Shown: piece by piece, positions 17,865 through 26,450 of the stretch
How positions within the stretch are numbered: the stretch's first letter is position 1
Layout: every line of letters begins with the position of its first letter
Origin: Olleya sp. Hel_I_94
Lineage (GTDB): Bacteria; Bacteroidota; Bacteroidia; Flavobacteriales; Flavobacteriaceae
Reading direction: 5' to 3'
DNA: 64,000 bases
NCBI RefSeq assembly: GCF_007827365.1
Contig: NZ_VISI01000002.1
Span: 1,803,001-1,867,000, forward strand
The notes under the pieces: generated by a model
The model's database searches: none
Told to the model about the DNA's origin: nothing
The model's input: the letters and a program-made list of their open reading frames with translations, nothing else
Made by a program: the position numbers and the translations under genes

Positions 17865-19118
17865 TTAAAAATATTGACCGATACCAAAGACCAAGCCTTG
17901 ACCATCCTTTTCTGAAATTCCGTAACCATAATCTATTCTAAAAATAGCATTAAAAATAGATTTGTGTATAAAACGCAAGCCTACACCAGGAAACACTCGT
18001 AAGTTATCAGCATCACCAAAATCACCTAAATCTCCACCAGGATTTCGCCAACTTCCTGCATCTACAAACGCATTACCCTGTAGTGCAAACCAACCTTTTT
18101 CATATAACGTGTGTCTATACTCCGTGTTTATAACGACTGCTCCTGTACCTCTATCAATCGTATTACCAACACCTCTAATATTTAAATTATTATCCACTGA
18201 AAATGGTGCAAAAGGGGTCTCGTCATTACTGGATAAACCTAATCTAACACGTGTTGCCCAATTCCCTCTTTGCCCTACTCTTTTGTAATAATTAAAATCA
18301 TTCCATCCAATTAAAAATTCAGGTAAATCATCACTAGTAGACGTTACATATTGTACATTTAATTGACTTTTAAAACCCGAAACGTATTGGTAATTGTAAT
18401 CTAGATTATTGTATTCGTAGATGGCTTTATACAGTAATTTATTAACACTTAATACTTGAGGAACATCAGGATTTGTTGCTCCTGACTGATATTCATATTC
18501 TTCTAAAAAAGAATTAATACCAAACTCAAAACGGTTATTAAAGTTAGGCTGATACAATCCTAAAACTTCAAAAGATTTATTTCTGTATCTATAATCTGAA
18601 GTGGTATTATCAAAAAAAACAGGTTCTAAGGTTTGTAAATCCTGATGATTAATTGCCAAACCAAACTGACGACTAAACAAATAAGGTGCTCTAAAATTTA
18701 TACCATAAGAACTGAATATGTCTTTTTGATAAAATCCACCAAAAATCATATTTTGACCTAAAAGATTAAACTCATACACTCCAAGTCTATAAGCAAACTC
18801 GCCATCATTTGAAGTATACACATTAAAAGAAGGTATTATTGTAAAATTTTCTTCGATATTATAAAATACATTATAATCTCCATTTTCCGAAGGAAACACT
18901 TGATAATACGCATGAGAAACTGAAGGTAATCGTTTTAACAACTTAATATCTTCGTCCAACTGGATACTATCTAAAACTGCACCAGGCTTAGCATTAGCTA
19001 CTTTTTTGACAAAACTAGATTTTAGCTTTTTATTGCCTTGTATTTTTAAATCAGTAATGTTTTGCGATTGCGCAATTGTAACTCCAAAAAAGGTTAAAAC
19101 AAATAATAAATACTTCAT
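17865..19118 (-). CDS. BamA/TamA-like outer-membrane protein with one POTRA domain
   Basis: A 417-residue protein with a signal peptide ending at IAQSQ, one POTRA-like domain (about residues 20-93, ITDLKIQGNKKLKSSFV) and a C-terminal surface-antigen beta-barrel (about 95-417). The barrel ends with FGIGQYF, the terminal aromatic signal of outer-membrane proteins. The barrel contains NIRGVGNTIDRGTGAVVINTEYR, which matches the conserved RGY/F-like lid strand region of Omp85 proteins (here NIRGVGN). It is shorter than BamA (five POTRA domains), so it is a specialised Omp85 member. It starts directly at the stop of the upstream lipoprotein gene. Confidence 0.8.
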   Translation of the reverse strand: MKYLLFVLTFFGVTIAQSQNITDLKIQGNKKLKSSFVKKVANAKPGAVLDSIQLDEDIKLLKRLPSVSHAYYQVFPSENGDYNVFYNIEENFTIIPSFNVYTSNDGEFAYRLGVYEFNLLGQNMIFGGFYQKDIFSSYGINFRAPYLFSRQFGLAINHQDLQTLEPVFFDNTTSDYRYRNKSFEVLGLYQPNFNNRFEFGINSFLEEYEYQSGATNPDVPQVLSVNKLLYKAIYEYNNLDYNYQYVSGFKSQLNVQYVTSTSDDLPEFLIGWNDFNYYKRVGQRGNWATRVRLGLSSNDETPFAPFSVDNNLNIRGVGNTIDRGTGAVVINTEYRHTLYEKGWFALQGNAFVDAGSWRNPGGDLGDFGDADNLRVFPGVGLRFIHKSIFNAIFRIDYGYGISEKDGQGLVFGIGQYF

Positions 19119-20120
19119 TTAATTTACTTTATAATGTTCTTTAATAAGGGTTTCTGCAGGTTTATTTTGTGGTGTAAAACGGTTATTATCCACACCTCCA
19201 ACTTTGTCATGATTTATAAACCATTTCCAGACAAAACCTCCTGCAAACCAGTCTTCTTTCCAGAAAGCTTCAAATAAAGCTTTGGTAGTATTAACCTGTG
19301 CCTCTAGATTTACTTTTTCTTCAATTCTATCTACAGTCCATGGTGCTTTACCTGCATAATCTACACTACGGTAACCAAACTCGGTAAACAAAATTGGTTT
19401 ATTATATTTTTCAGTAAACTCTACTATTGTTTTTTTATGCTTTATCCAGCCCTTTAAACACTCTTCTACAGTAGGTGTTTTACTATCACTAACCGGAAAA
19501 TAGGCATCAATACCAATATAATCTAATTGTTCCCAGAAAGGTGTTTTTGTGTACTCATTCCAATTAGCTGCGTAAGTTAATTTACCTTTATAAATAGCTC
19601 TGACCTTAGTAATTAAATTAATCCAATAGTCTGGTCGCTGTTCCACAAAGTTCTCTAATTCTGTACCAATACAAAAAATTTCTGCTTTTGTATCTTGAGC
19701 CACTTGAGCAAAATCTAGAATATATTTAGTGTAAGTTTCTTCTAAGATTTTCCAATCCGCTTCGGTTTTCATTGTTATAAAACCAGTAAACTCGCCATGC
19801 CAAACCCAAAGTTGCGGTTTAAGCATGATTTTAATGTTATCTTTTTTTAAGGCATTTACATACTGTTTGCCACCTATTTTAGTCTCACCAAACCATTGTC
19901 TTTCGGCTCCATAACTAACCTCAGGATGAGCTAAATCTTTAATAACACCAAAAGGCATAATGGCAGCATAATTGGCATTAACATTTAAAAGTGGATTGAT
20001 ATTTTGCTGAGTAATACTATCTCTGTGCGCCACAAAACTTACTCCGTTTATTTTTTTGTCTTGTGCTGTACAAGATTGAAGTAAAATTGCAATAAGTAAA
20101 AGCTGAATAAAGCGCATCAT
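19119..20120 (-). CDS. GH113-like lipoprotein (TIM-barrel glycoside hydrolase)
   Basis: A 333-residue protein with a lipobox at Cys17 (LLQSCTA). The TIM-barrel resembles family GH113 mannanase-type hydrolases. The candidate acid/base is Glu154 in FCIGTELENF and the candidate nucleophile is Glu246 in LFTEFGYRS; both sit at the strand ends expected of clan GH-A. Other conserved pieces are MLKPQLWVWHGEF and YIGIDAYFPVS. It would be anchored in the outer or inner membrane on the periplasmic side or at the surface. The true substrate is unknown; beta-mannan is a family-level guess. Confidence 0.75.
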   Translation of the reverse strand: MMRFIQLLLIAILLQSCTAQDKKINGVSFVAHRDSITQQNINPLLNVNANYAAIMPFGVIKDLAHPEVSYGAERQWFGETKIGGKQYVNALKKDNIKIMLKPQLWVWHGEFTGFITMKTEADWKILEETYTKYILDFAQVAQDTKAEIFCIGTELENFVEQRPDYWINLITKVRAIYKGKLTYAANWNEYTKTPFWEQLDYIGIDAYFPVSDSKTPTVEECLKGWIKHKKTIVEFTEKYNKPILFTEFGYRSVDYAGKAPWTVDRIEEKVNLEAQVNTTKALFEAFWKEDWFAGGFVWKWFINHDKVGGVDNNRFTPQNKPAETLIKEHYKVN

Positions 20121-20192
20121 GTTTTTTTACTAAATATAAATAAATCCCGCTTTTCAGCAGGATATATTTACTTTTAAATTACTATTTAATTA

Positions 20193-21056
20193 TTAAAACA
20201 AGGCTCTTAAACCAATATTAAAAGATTGTCCTAAACCAGTATTGCTTCCTCTAACAAATTTAGAGTATAAAGTTTCAATATTTAACACATCACTAATTTG
20301 GTATTTTGCTCCTCCTCCAACTGCAGTAAAATCTTGTTCAAAATCATTACCTGTATCTATACGTTGTGAGTGTTGTACTAATCCTAAAACGGTAAATTTA
20401 GAACTCGGGAAATAACTTAAAAACAAACCTGGTGTTAAGCTTAAACTGTTATTAGCAAAACTATCTTCTTTTTTACCAAAGTGATATTCTGTATTAAGCT
20501 CTGTAAATAATTGCCATTTAGAGTTAAAATTATAATCATAAAAAAAACGATTTTGAAACGTAAACCCTTTTTGGTCTAAAAACACTCCGTTTTCACTTTC
20601 GTTATCTACTAAAGGAATATGAAACGCGGTCTGGATAGTAAAATTACTAACACTTTTAATAGGATTAAATTTAACGGCAGGCGCAAAAGAGGTAAAACCA
20701 GAACGTGCAGTATTTGTTTCGCCATCAAATTTAAATACATCTAAAGCATCACGATCTCCAATAACATTAGACCTAAACTCTAATAATAAACCAACATTAA
20801 AGCGGTTGTTAGCACTAATACCTGTAAACACATCTACGGTTGAAGTAAAATAAGTCTCTCTAGCTTCTGTACTTGATGTAAACGTACTTTCTGTTTGCGT
20901 ATATAGGTTATTAAAAAATTTAATATCCCATTGTCCTTGGCTTAATAATTTAGAAGGTGTGTAGGTTTGAATGTTACTTCCTGAAGTGTCATCATCTTGA
21001 GAAAAACCAGTTATTGAGGTTGTAATAGCTAATAGTAGTAAAGTTAGTTTTTTCAT
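20193..21056 (-). CDS. Outer-membrane beta-barrel protein of unknown function
   Basis: A 287-residue exported protein (signal peptide ends near TGFSQ). After a short linker (DDDTSGSNIQTYTPSKLL) the chain shows alternating amphipathic beta-strands (FRSNVIGD, FQNRFFYDYNF, LFTELNTEYHFG, LGLVQHSQRID) and a final FNIGLRALF with terminal Phe, as expected of a 10-12-strand barrel. I do not recognise a specific family. It lies between the DUF547 and GH113-like genes in the same run. Confidence 0.7.
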   Translation of the reverse strand: MKKLTLLLLAITTSITGFSQDDDTSGSNIQTYTPSKLLSQGQWDIKFFNNLYTQTESTFTSSTEARETYFTSTVDVFTGISANNRFNVGLLLEFRSNVIGDRDALDVFKFDGETNTARSGFTSFAPAVKFNPIKSVSNFTIQTAFHIPLVDNESENGVFLDQKGFTFQNRFFYDYNFNSKWQLFTELNTEYHFGKKEDSFANNSLSLTPGLFLSYFPSSKFTVLGLVQHSQRIDTGNDFEQDFTAVGGGAKYQISDVLNIETLYSKFVRGSNTGLGQSFNIGLRALF

Positions 21057-21073
21057 GCTTTTTTTTGTTTTGC

Positions 21074-21087
21074 TTTCCGCGAAAGCG
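21074..21087 (+). repeat. Dispersed palindromic repeat TTTCCGCGAAAGCG
   Basis: An exact copy in the 43-bp gap between the beta-barrel and DUF547 genes. Confidence 0.7.
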
Positions 21088-21099
21088 GTATATTTTTTT

Positions 21100-21819
21100 T
21101 TATTGTTTGTTAAGTTTCCAGTTATAAGAAAAGTACTTTAACTTATAATTTTCAGGTATTGTATTAGTTCTGTATTTATTTATAAATTCAATTTCAGTCA
21201 TACCGTTTTGCACAAAATCTTCATTGTACCATTTCATGATTTCAGAAGCTTCAACCGTTTTCTTTTTATCATCAACTTTCACAAAATAATCACCATTTAA
21301 CGCTAATTTTGTTTGCTGCTCTAATTGCGCATCAAGTGTTTTTGACAAATAAGCTTTAGCAATTAAAGGCGGACAACCATTGGCACCACAAACAAGTACA
21401 AAATGAAATCTTGCATCATTAAACTTGGCTCTTAACAATTCATTTTCAATGGTGTTTAATGTCACCTTTTGTCCTGCTAAACTGTACGTTGTTTTATCAA
21501 AAAAACCAGCTTTATCCAATGGTGAAGCTATCGGATAATTATCAACAATCCCTTTAATAACAGACAAATTATAAGCATTAATCCAAAAAGCTTGATAGTT
21601 TTTAGCATCTGTTTGGTCTACAATAATATGATCTGCAATAGTTAAAATTGTGTTTAAACTAACCACGTTTTCCTTAACTGCTATATAATCTACTTTACCT
21701 TTAACCACGTAGGATTTTAAAAAGGCGTCTGTTTGTGTAAAAAAGTCGTTAAGGGTTTGCGCTTTCGCGGAAAATAATCCGCTGACAACAAGGACTATTA
21801 TTAGGCTATTTTTAATCAT
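21100..21819 (-). CDS. Exported DUF547 protein (second copy)
   Basis: A 239-residue protein with a signal peptide (ending GLFSAKAQ) and a DUF547 domain that covers almost all the rest: QAFWINAYNLSVIKGIV, HFVLVCGANGCPPL (conserved Cys pair) and MKWYNEDFVQNG. It is a shorter relative of the lipoprotein at 15367, without the long linker. It heads the minus-strand run 21819-17070. The cleavage region SAKAQ is encoded by a copy of the dispersed palindromic repeat. The function of DUF547 is unknown. Confidence 0.85.
   Translation of the reverse strand: MIKNSLIIVLVVSGLFSAKAQTLNDFFTQTDAFLKSYVVKGKVDYIAVKENVVSLNTILTIADHIIVDQTDAKNYQAFWINAYNLSVIKGIVDNYPIASPLDKAGFFDKTTYSLAGQKVTLNTIENELLRAKFNDARFHFVLVCGANGCPPLIAKAYLSKTLDAQLEQQTKLALNGDYFVKVDDKKKTVEASEIMKWYNEDFVQNGMTEIEFINKYRTNTIPENYKLKYFSYNWKLNKQ
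21760..21773 (-). repeat. Dispersed palindromic repeat inside a signal-peptide coding region
   Basis: An exact copy of TTTCCGCGAAAGCG on the minus strand, read in frame as FSAKA at the signal-peptidase site of the DUF547 protein. Confidence 0.7.
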
Positions 21820-22016
21820 TATATTGGTTTTTAAATCTTTGTAACATTAATTAAGTCTTAACATTTAACAAAAACTTTCAAAAAAATAAAAAAAAAATTG
21901 ACGTCTCAATGTTTTTCAAAACCTTACAAACACGAGTAATTTAAACCCATTCTAAACTACTAAACCAATTAAGTTTTTAACTTTAAAAACGACAGACTAT
22001 CTAACAATCTCAATTT

Positions 22017-23321
22017 ATGGAACACATCGTCATTATAGGAAACGGAATTTCTGGAGTCACTCTAGCAAGACACGTCAGAAAATTATCAGATAAAAAAATT
22101 ACTATTGTTTCTGCTGAAACGGATTACTTTTTTTCACGTACAGCCTTAATGTATGTGTACATGGGTCACATGAAGTTTGAACACACTCAACCTTACGAAA
22201 ATTGGTTTTGGGAGAAAAACCGTATTGAGCTTAAAAAAGGTTATGTCAATGCTATAGATACTGATAAAAAAACACTCCACTTTACTGAAGGTGATGCAAT
22301 GTCGTATGATAAATTAGTAATTGCCACAGGAAGTAAACCTAATAAATTTGGTTGGCCAGGACAAGATCTAAAAGGTGTACAAGGCTTATACAGTAAACAA
22401 GATTTAGATAACATGCAGCAAACTGCACCAGATAACAAAACTTGTAAACATGCTGTAATTGTTGGTGGAGGATTAATTGGTATTGAAATGGCAGAAATGC
22501 TAAATTCAAGAGACATACCAGTTACTTTTTTAGTTAGAGAGACTAGTTTTTGGAATGGTGTTTTACCTGAAGGCGAAAGTCAAATGATTAACAGACACAT
22601 TAAAAATCATCATATTGATTTAAGATTAAACACTAATCTAAAAGAAATCAAATCGGACGAAAACGGAAACGTAAAATCCATAATTATTGAAGAAACTGGA
22701 GAAGAAATAGCCTGTAACCTAGTTGGGCTGACTGCTGGAGTATCTCCAAACATTTCATTTTTAAAAGACTCTAAAATTGAAACCAAACGAGGTGTACTAG
22801 TCAATCGTTATTTAGAAACTAACATCAAAGATGTATATGCAATTGGAGATTGCGCTGAGCAACACGAAGCTATTGGTAACAGACGTCCTATTGAAGCGGT
22901 TTGGTACACAGGACGTATGATGGGAGAGACTTTAGCACAAACCATTTGCGGAAATAAACTACAATACAAACCAGGACATTGGTTTAATAGTGCAAAATTT
23001 TTAGATATCGAATACCAAACTTACGGTTGGGTTTTTGGAGAGCGTGGACGTCCTGAATATGAAAAACATTTCCATTGGAAACATGAGGATGACACCAAAT
23101 GTATAACCGTAGCTTACAATAAAGACACCAGGACTTTTTTAGGCATTAACACTTTTGGTATCCGAATGCGACACGAAACTTTTGATACTTGGTTGACAGA
23201 ACAACGTGATGTGGATTACGTAATAAAAAACTTAAAAGAGGCCAATTTTGATCCAGAATTTTACAAACATTTTGAGCAGGATATCCTAAAGGCATACAAC
23301 AAACAACTACAAACAGTATAA
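22017..23321 (+). CDS. FAD/NAD(P)-dependent oxidoreductase (pyridine nucleotide-disulfide type)
   Basis: A 434-residue two-dinucleotide-binding flavoprotein. The FAD-binding N-terminus reads IVIIGNGISGVTLARHV (GxGxxG). The NAD(P)-binding second Rossmann motif is VIVGGGLIGIEMAEML at about residue 144, and DVYAIGDCAE is the second FAD motif. There is no CxxxxC redox disulfide, so it resembles ferredoxin/rubredoxin or nitrite-reductase-like reductases. It is first in a plus-strand run, 12 bp upstream of a polyferredoxin, which is the natural electron partner. Confidence 0.87.
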   Translation: MEHIVIIGNGISGVTLARHVRKLSDKKITIVSAETDYFFSRTALMYVYMGHMKFEHTQPYENWFWEKNRIELKKGYVNAIDTDKKTLHFTEGDAMSYDKLVIATGSKPNKFGWPGQDLKGVQGLYSKQDLDNMQQTAPDNKTCKHAVIVGGGLIGIEMAEMLNSRDIPVTFLVRETSFWNGVLPEGESQMINRHIKNHHIDLRLNTNLKEIKSDENGNVKSIIIEETGEEIACNLVGLTAGVSPNISFLKDSKIETKRGVLVNRYLETNIKDVYAIGDCAEQHEAIGNRRPIEAVWYTGRMMGETLAQTICGNKLQYKPGHWFNSAKFLDIEYQTYGWVFGERGRPEYEKHFHWKHEDDTKCITVAYNKDTRTFLGINTFGIRMRHETFDTWLTEQRDVDYVIKNLKEANFDPEFYKHFEQDILKAYNKQLQTV

Positions 23322-23333
23322 CAACATCCCAAT

Positions 23334-24923
23334 ATGAGTAATAAATTAAATCATAGTATGTCATTAGCATCACCAGATGCGTTTCATATATCAACAAAAC
23401 AAAAATTTGCTTTAGGTATTGGTCTTGTTGGACTATTAATTTTGGCATTAGCCTTATTTAACGTCAATCTACCAAATACAGCATTATTTTTAACGCTAGC
23501 ATTAGGATTGATTACAGTTGGTGTTATTATATATTCTAGAGAAGCGTATTTAACCAAATTAGAAGGTATAAAAAATGACGGAGTTTGGTATAAATCTATT
23601 TCATCCAGAGGATTTTGGGGTTGGGCTTTAGGTATCATACTAACCAGTTTTTATATTGTATTATACTTTTTTCCTGAATATTTAGGTTTAGGTAAAGATG
23701 GTGCAGCAAACACTGGTTTAATTAGATTATTCGACCCTTTAAGCAATTTATTAAGTGGTAGAAATGCTAGTCAATGGTTTGTCTATGGTACATTATATAC
23801 CATTGCCATTTTAGCATTTGGTTACAAATACATTTTAAAATATAGACATAATCGCTATCAGCAAATCCGAACCGTTTCTGTTATGTTTTTTCAGTTAGGT
23901 TTTGCTTTTTTAATCCCAGAATTTATGTACGTCATGAATAATGATTTACCTTATTATGATCTTAAAAGCGTTTGGCCATTAAATTATTACATTTTTGATG
24001 AGTGGTCTGTAAAAGGCTTTTTATCTAATGGTAATTTAGGACTAGCATTAATCATTTTTGGGATAGCTTCAACCTTTATCATTACTCCTATTTTAACATA
24101 TAAATACGGAAAACGCTGGTATTGCTCATGGGTTTGTGGTTGTGGTGGTCTAGCCGAAACTGCAGGAGATAGTTTTAGACATCTATCTTCAAAAAAACTT
24201 TCTGCTTGGAAGCTAGAACGATGGTTAATACATACTGTTTTGGTATTTTCTGTAGTGATGACAACAGCAATGGTGTATAGCTATTTAGGCAAAGACAGTA
24301 ATAATTTTTGGTTAACACGTGATGTTTTTATCATTTCTGTAATAACATTTTTAACCATTATTTTTGCAGGTGTCATGTATTTTAGAGGGAAAGAGCTTGG
24401 TAAAGATGCTAAAGCTGGTGCAATTGGTTATGCTGTTGTAATTGCTCTGTTATTAATTATGCACTTTACATCTACAACCGATCACTTATTTTTTGTAAAA
24501 GGTAGTGCTTTAAGATCCACTTATGGAATCTACATAGGCTCCATATTTTCAGGAGTTATCGGAACAGGTTTTTACCCAATTTTAGGTAGCAGATCTTGGT
24601 GTAGATTTGGATGTCCTATGGCAGCTATATTAGGATTTCAACAACGTTTATTTTCAAAATTCAGAATCACAACCAATGGTGGACAATGCATCTCATGTGG
24701 TAATTGTTCAAACAGTTGCGAAATGGGAATTGACGTACGTGCCTATGCGCAAAAAGGAGAAAACATTGTACGTTCAAGTTGTGTTGGATGTGGTGTTTGT
24801 AGTGCTGTTTGCCCAAGAGGTGTTTTAAAATTAGAAAACGATACTATGGATGGACGTATCAATCCAACAGAAGTCTTATTAGGTAATGATGTTGACTTAA
24901 TGGATTTTGTAAACAAAAAATAA
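23334..24923 (+). CDS. Membrane polyferredoxin (NapH/CcoG-like 4Fe-4S protein)
   Basis: A 529-residue integral membrane protein with about eight transmembrane segments, membrane-embedded Cys motifs of the NapH family (WYCSWVCGCGG and WCRFGCPMA) and a C-terminal cytosolic 2x[4Fe-4S] ferredoxin domain (CISCGNCSNSCEMGI and CVGCGVCSAVCPRGV). It should pass electrons between a cytosolic donor, probably the adjacent flavoprotein, and the membrane quinone pool or a periplasmic acceptor. The terminal reaction is unknown. The gene is followed after 1 bp by the YwqK-like gene. Confidence 0.87.
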   Translation: MSNKLNHSMSLASPDAFHISTKQKFALGIGLVGLLILALALFNVNLPNTALFLTLALGLITVGVIIYSREAYLTKLEGIKNDGVWYKSISSRGFWGWALGIILTSFYIVLYFFPEYLGLGKDGAANTGLIRLFDPLSNLLSGRNASQWFVYGTLYTIAILAFGYKYILKYRHNRYQQIRTVSVMFFQLGFAFLIPEFMYVMNNDLPYYDLKSVWPLNYYIFDEWSVKGFLSNGNLGLALIIFGIASTFIITPILTYKYGKRWYCSWVCGCGGLAETAGDSFRHLSSKKLSAWKLERWLIHTVLVFSVVMTTAMVYSYLGKDSNNFWLTRDVFIISVITFLTIIFAGVMYFRGKELGKDAKAGAIGYAVVIALLLIMHFTSTTDHLFFVKGSALRSTYGIYIGSIFSGVIGTGFYPILGSRSWCRFGCPMAAILGFQQRLFSKFRITTNGGQCISCGNCSNSCEMGIDVRAYAQKGENIVRSSCVGCGVCSAVCPRGVLKLENDTMDGRINPTEVLLGNDVDLMDFVNKK

Positions 24924-24924
24924 A

Positions 24925-25761
24925 ATGAAAACCTTTGTCCTATATTGCTTTATTGTTTTGGGTTATAACGCTTACGCGGAAAAAACTTACGTAAGGACGT
25001 ATTTCGATAACGGTAACCTATTTTCTAAAGGTTGGACTAGCGATAATAACAAAATAGATTTTTGGATTTATTACTACCCAAACGGAAGCATTAAAGAAAA
25101 AGGAAACTATAGTTACAACCTTAAAACAAGTTATTGGATAGAGTATCATGACAATAAAACAATCAAAGCTAAAGGCAATTATAATAAAGGCTTAAAAGAA
25201 AAGTATTGGACTTACTATCACAATAACAACACCTTACACAAAGCTGGCAATTATCTTCATGGTAAAACCAGTGGTTACTGGAAAACATATTATAAAAATA
25301 CCTACTTAAAAAGTCAAGGACTTTATATAAATGGAGTAAAAAATGGCTACTGGAAAACCTATTATGACAATTCAAAAACTAAAAGCGAAGGACATTATTT
25401 AAACGATTTAAAAAATAAATTCTGGAAATTCTATCATAGCAACTCAGTAATTTCTAAATTTGGAAGCTTTAACCAAAACCTAAAAGTTGGCTACTGGCAA
25501 TATTTCCGCGAAAGCGGTAAAAAAGAAAAGGAAGGCCATTACATAACTGATAAAAAGGTAAAATGGTGGCTATTTTATGATCAAAACGAAAAAATTAATC
25601 ATAAATGTCAACTTAAAGACAATCAAAAAAACGGATATTGTCTTATGTATAAAAACGAAGCGTTAATATCTGCAGTAAAATTTAAAGCAGGACAAAAAAT
25701 AAAAGAATGGACCGATTTAAAGTCCTTTAAAAAAGAAAATAAATTAAGCGACCTTAAATGA
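24925..25761 (+). CDS. YwqK/MORN-2 repeat protein
   Basis: A 278-residue exported protein (signal peptide ending NAYAEK) built almost wholly of about nine MORN-2-like repeats of roughly 23 residues, for example GNYNKGLKEKYWTYYHNN and GLYINGVKNGYWKTYYDN. Proteins of this type are annotated as YwqK-family antitoxins, but here it is exported and has no toxin partner. A structural or membrane-surface role is more likely. It overlaps the next glycosyltransferase gene by 4 bp (ATGA), so it is translationally coupled to glycan-synthesis genes. Confidence 0.75.
   Translation: MKTFVLYCFIVLGYNAYAEKTYVRTYFDNGNLFSKGWTSDNNKIDFWIYYYPNGSIKEKGNYSYNLKTSYWIEYHDNKTIKAKGNYNKGLKEKYWTYYHNNNTLHKAGNYLHGKTSGYWKTYYKNTYLKSQGLYINGVKNGYWKTYYDNSKTKSEGHYLNDLKNKFWKFYHSNSVISKFGSFNQNLKVGYWQYFRESGKKEKEGHYITDKKVKWWLFYDQNEKINHKCQLKDNQKNGYCLMYKNEALISAVKFKAGQKIKEWTDLKSFKKENKLSDLK
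25503..25516 (+). repeat. Dispersed palindromic repeat inside the YwqK-like gene
   Basis: An exact copy of TTTCCGCGAAAGCG, here read in a different frame as FRES within a MORN-2 repeat. Confidence 0.7.
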
Positions 25762-26450
25762 CCAAAATAAAAGTCATCATTCCTGCCTACAATGAGCAAG
25801 ATTCTATTGCAAACGTTATAAACGATATTCCTAAATTAGTTGATGAGGTGATTGTAGTTAGCAACAACTCGACAGACTTAACAGAAGTTAATGCAAAAAA
25901 CGCAGGCGCAACTGTTTTACAAGAAAACAATAAAGGCTACGGTTATGCTTGCTTAAAAGGTATGGATTATATCGCTAAACAAGATAGCAAACCTGATATT
26001 GTGGTGTTTTTAGATGGAGATTATAGTGACTATCCGGAAGAATTAACCAAAATTGTAGCGCCAATTATAGATCAAAATATGGATTTTGTTATTGGTGCAC
26101 GTGTCAAAAACTTAAGAGAAGAAGGCAGTATGATGCCACAACAAGTGTTTGGTAATTGGTTAGCAACAACCTTAATGTCACTTTTTTTTGGTGCTAAATT
26201 TTCAGACTTAGGACCATTCAGAGCTATTAAATATGATAAGCTTCTAGCTTTAAACATGGTAGACAAAACCTATGGCTGGACGGTAGAAATGCAACTAAAA
26301 GTATTAAAGCAAAAATTAAGCTATATAGAAGTCCCTGTAAACTACAGAAATAGAATTGGTGTCTCAAAAGTTTCAGGAACAATAAAAGGTAGTATATTTG
26401 CAGGCGTTAAAATACTAACGTGGATTTTCAAATACAGTTTTAAAAAGTGA
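25758..26450 (+). CDS. Polyprenyl-phosphate GT2 (DPM1/GtrB-like)
   Basis: A 230-residue soluble GT-A glycosyltransferase: KVIIPAYNEQDSI, VVSNNSTDLT, VVFLDGDYSDYP (DxD) and the QLKVLKQKLSYIEVPVNYRNR region typical of dolichyl/undecaprenyl-phosphate sugar synthases. It lacks membrane segments at the C-terminus apart from a short hydrophobic tail. It would move a hexose from a nucleotide sugar to a polyprenyl phosphate, to be used by the membrane mannosyltransferase-like enzyme at 28108. Confidence 0.87.
   Translation: MTKIKVIIPAYNEQDSIANVINDIPKLVDEVIVVSNNSTDLTEVNAKNAGATVLQENNKGYGYACLKGMDYIAKQDSKPDIVVFLDGDYSDYPEELTKIVAPIIDQNMDFVIGARVKNLREEGSMMPQQVFGNWLATTLMSLFFGAKFSDLGPFRAIKYDKLLALNMVDKTYGWTVEMQLKVLKQKLSYIEVPVNYRNRIGVSKVSGTIKGSIFAGVKILTWIFKYSFKK

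Noticed and set aside
3832..24997. Palindrome TTACGTAA preceded by AC at about 3830, 16347 and 24988
   Set aside because: An AT-rich 8-bp palindrome is expected a few times by chance in 64 kb, and the contexts (intergenic, intergenic, coding) share nothing else.
24925..25761. Toxin-antitoxin module because of the YwqK name
   Set aside because: The protein has a signal peptide, no toxin gene is adjacent, and it is coupled to glycosyltransferases.
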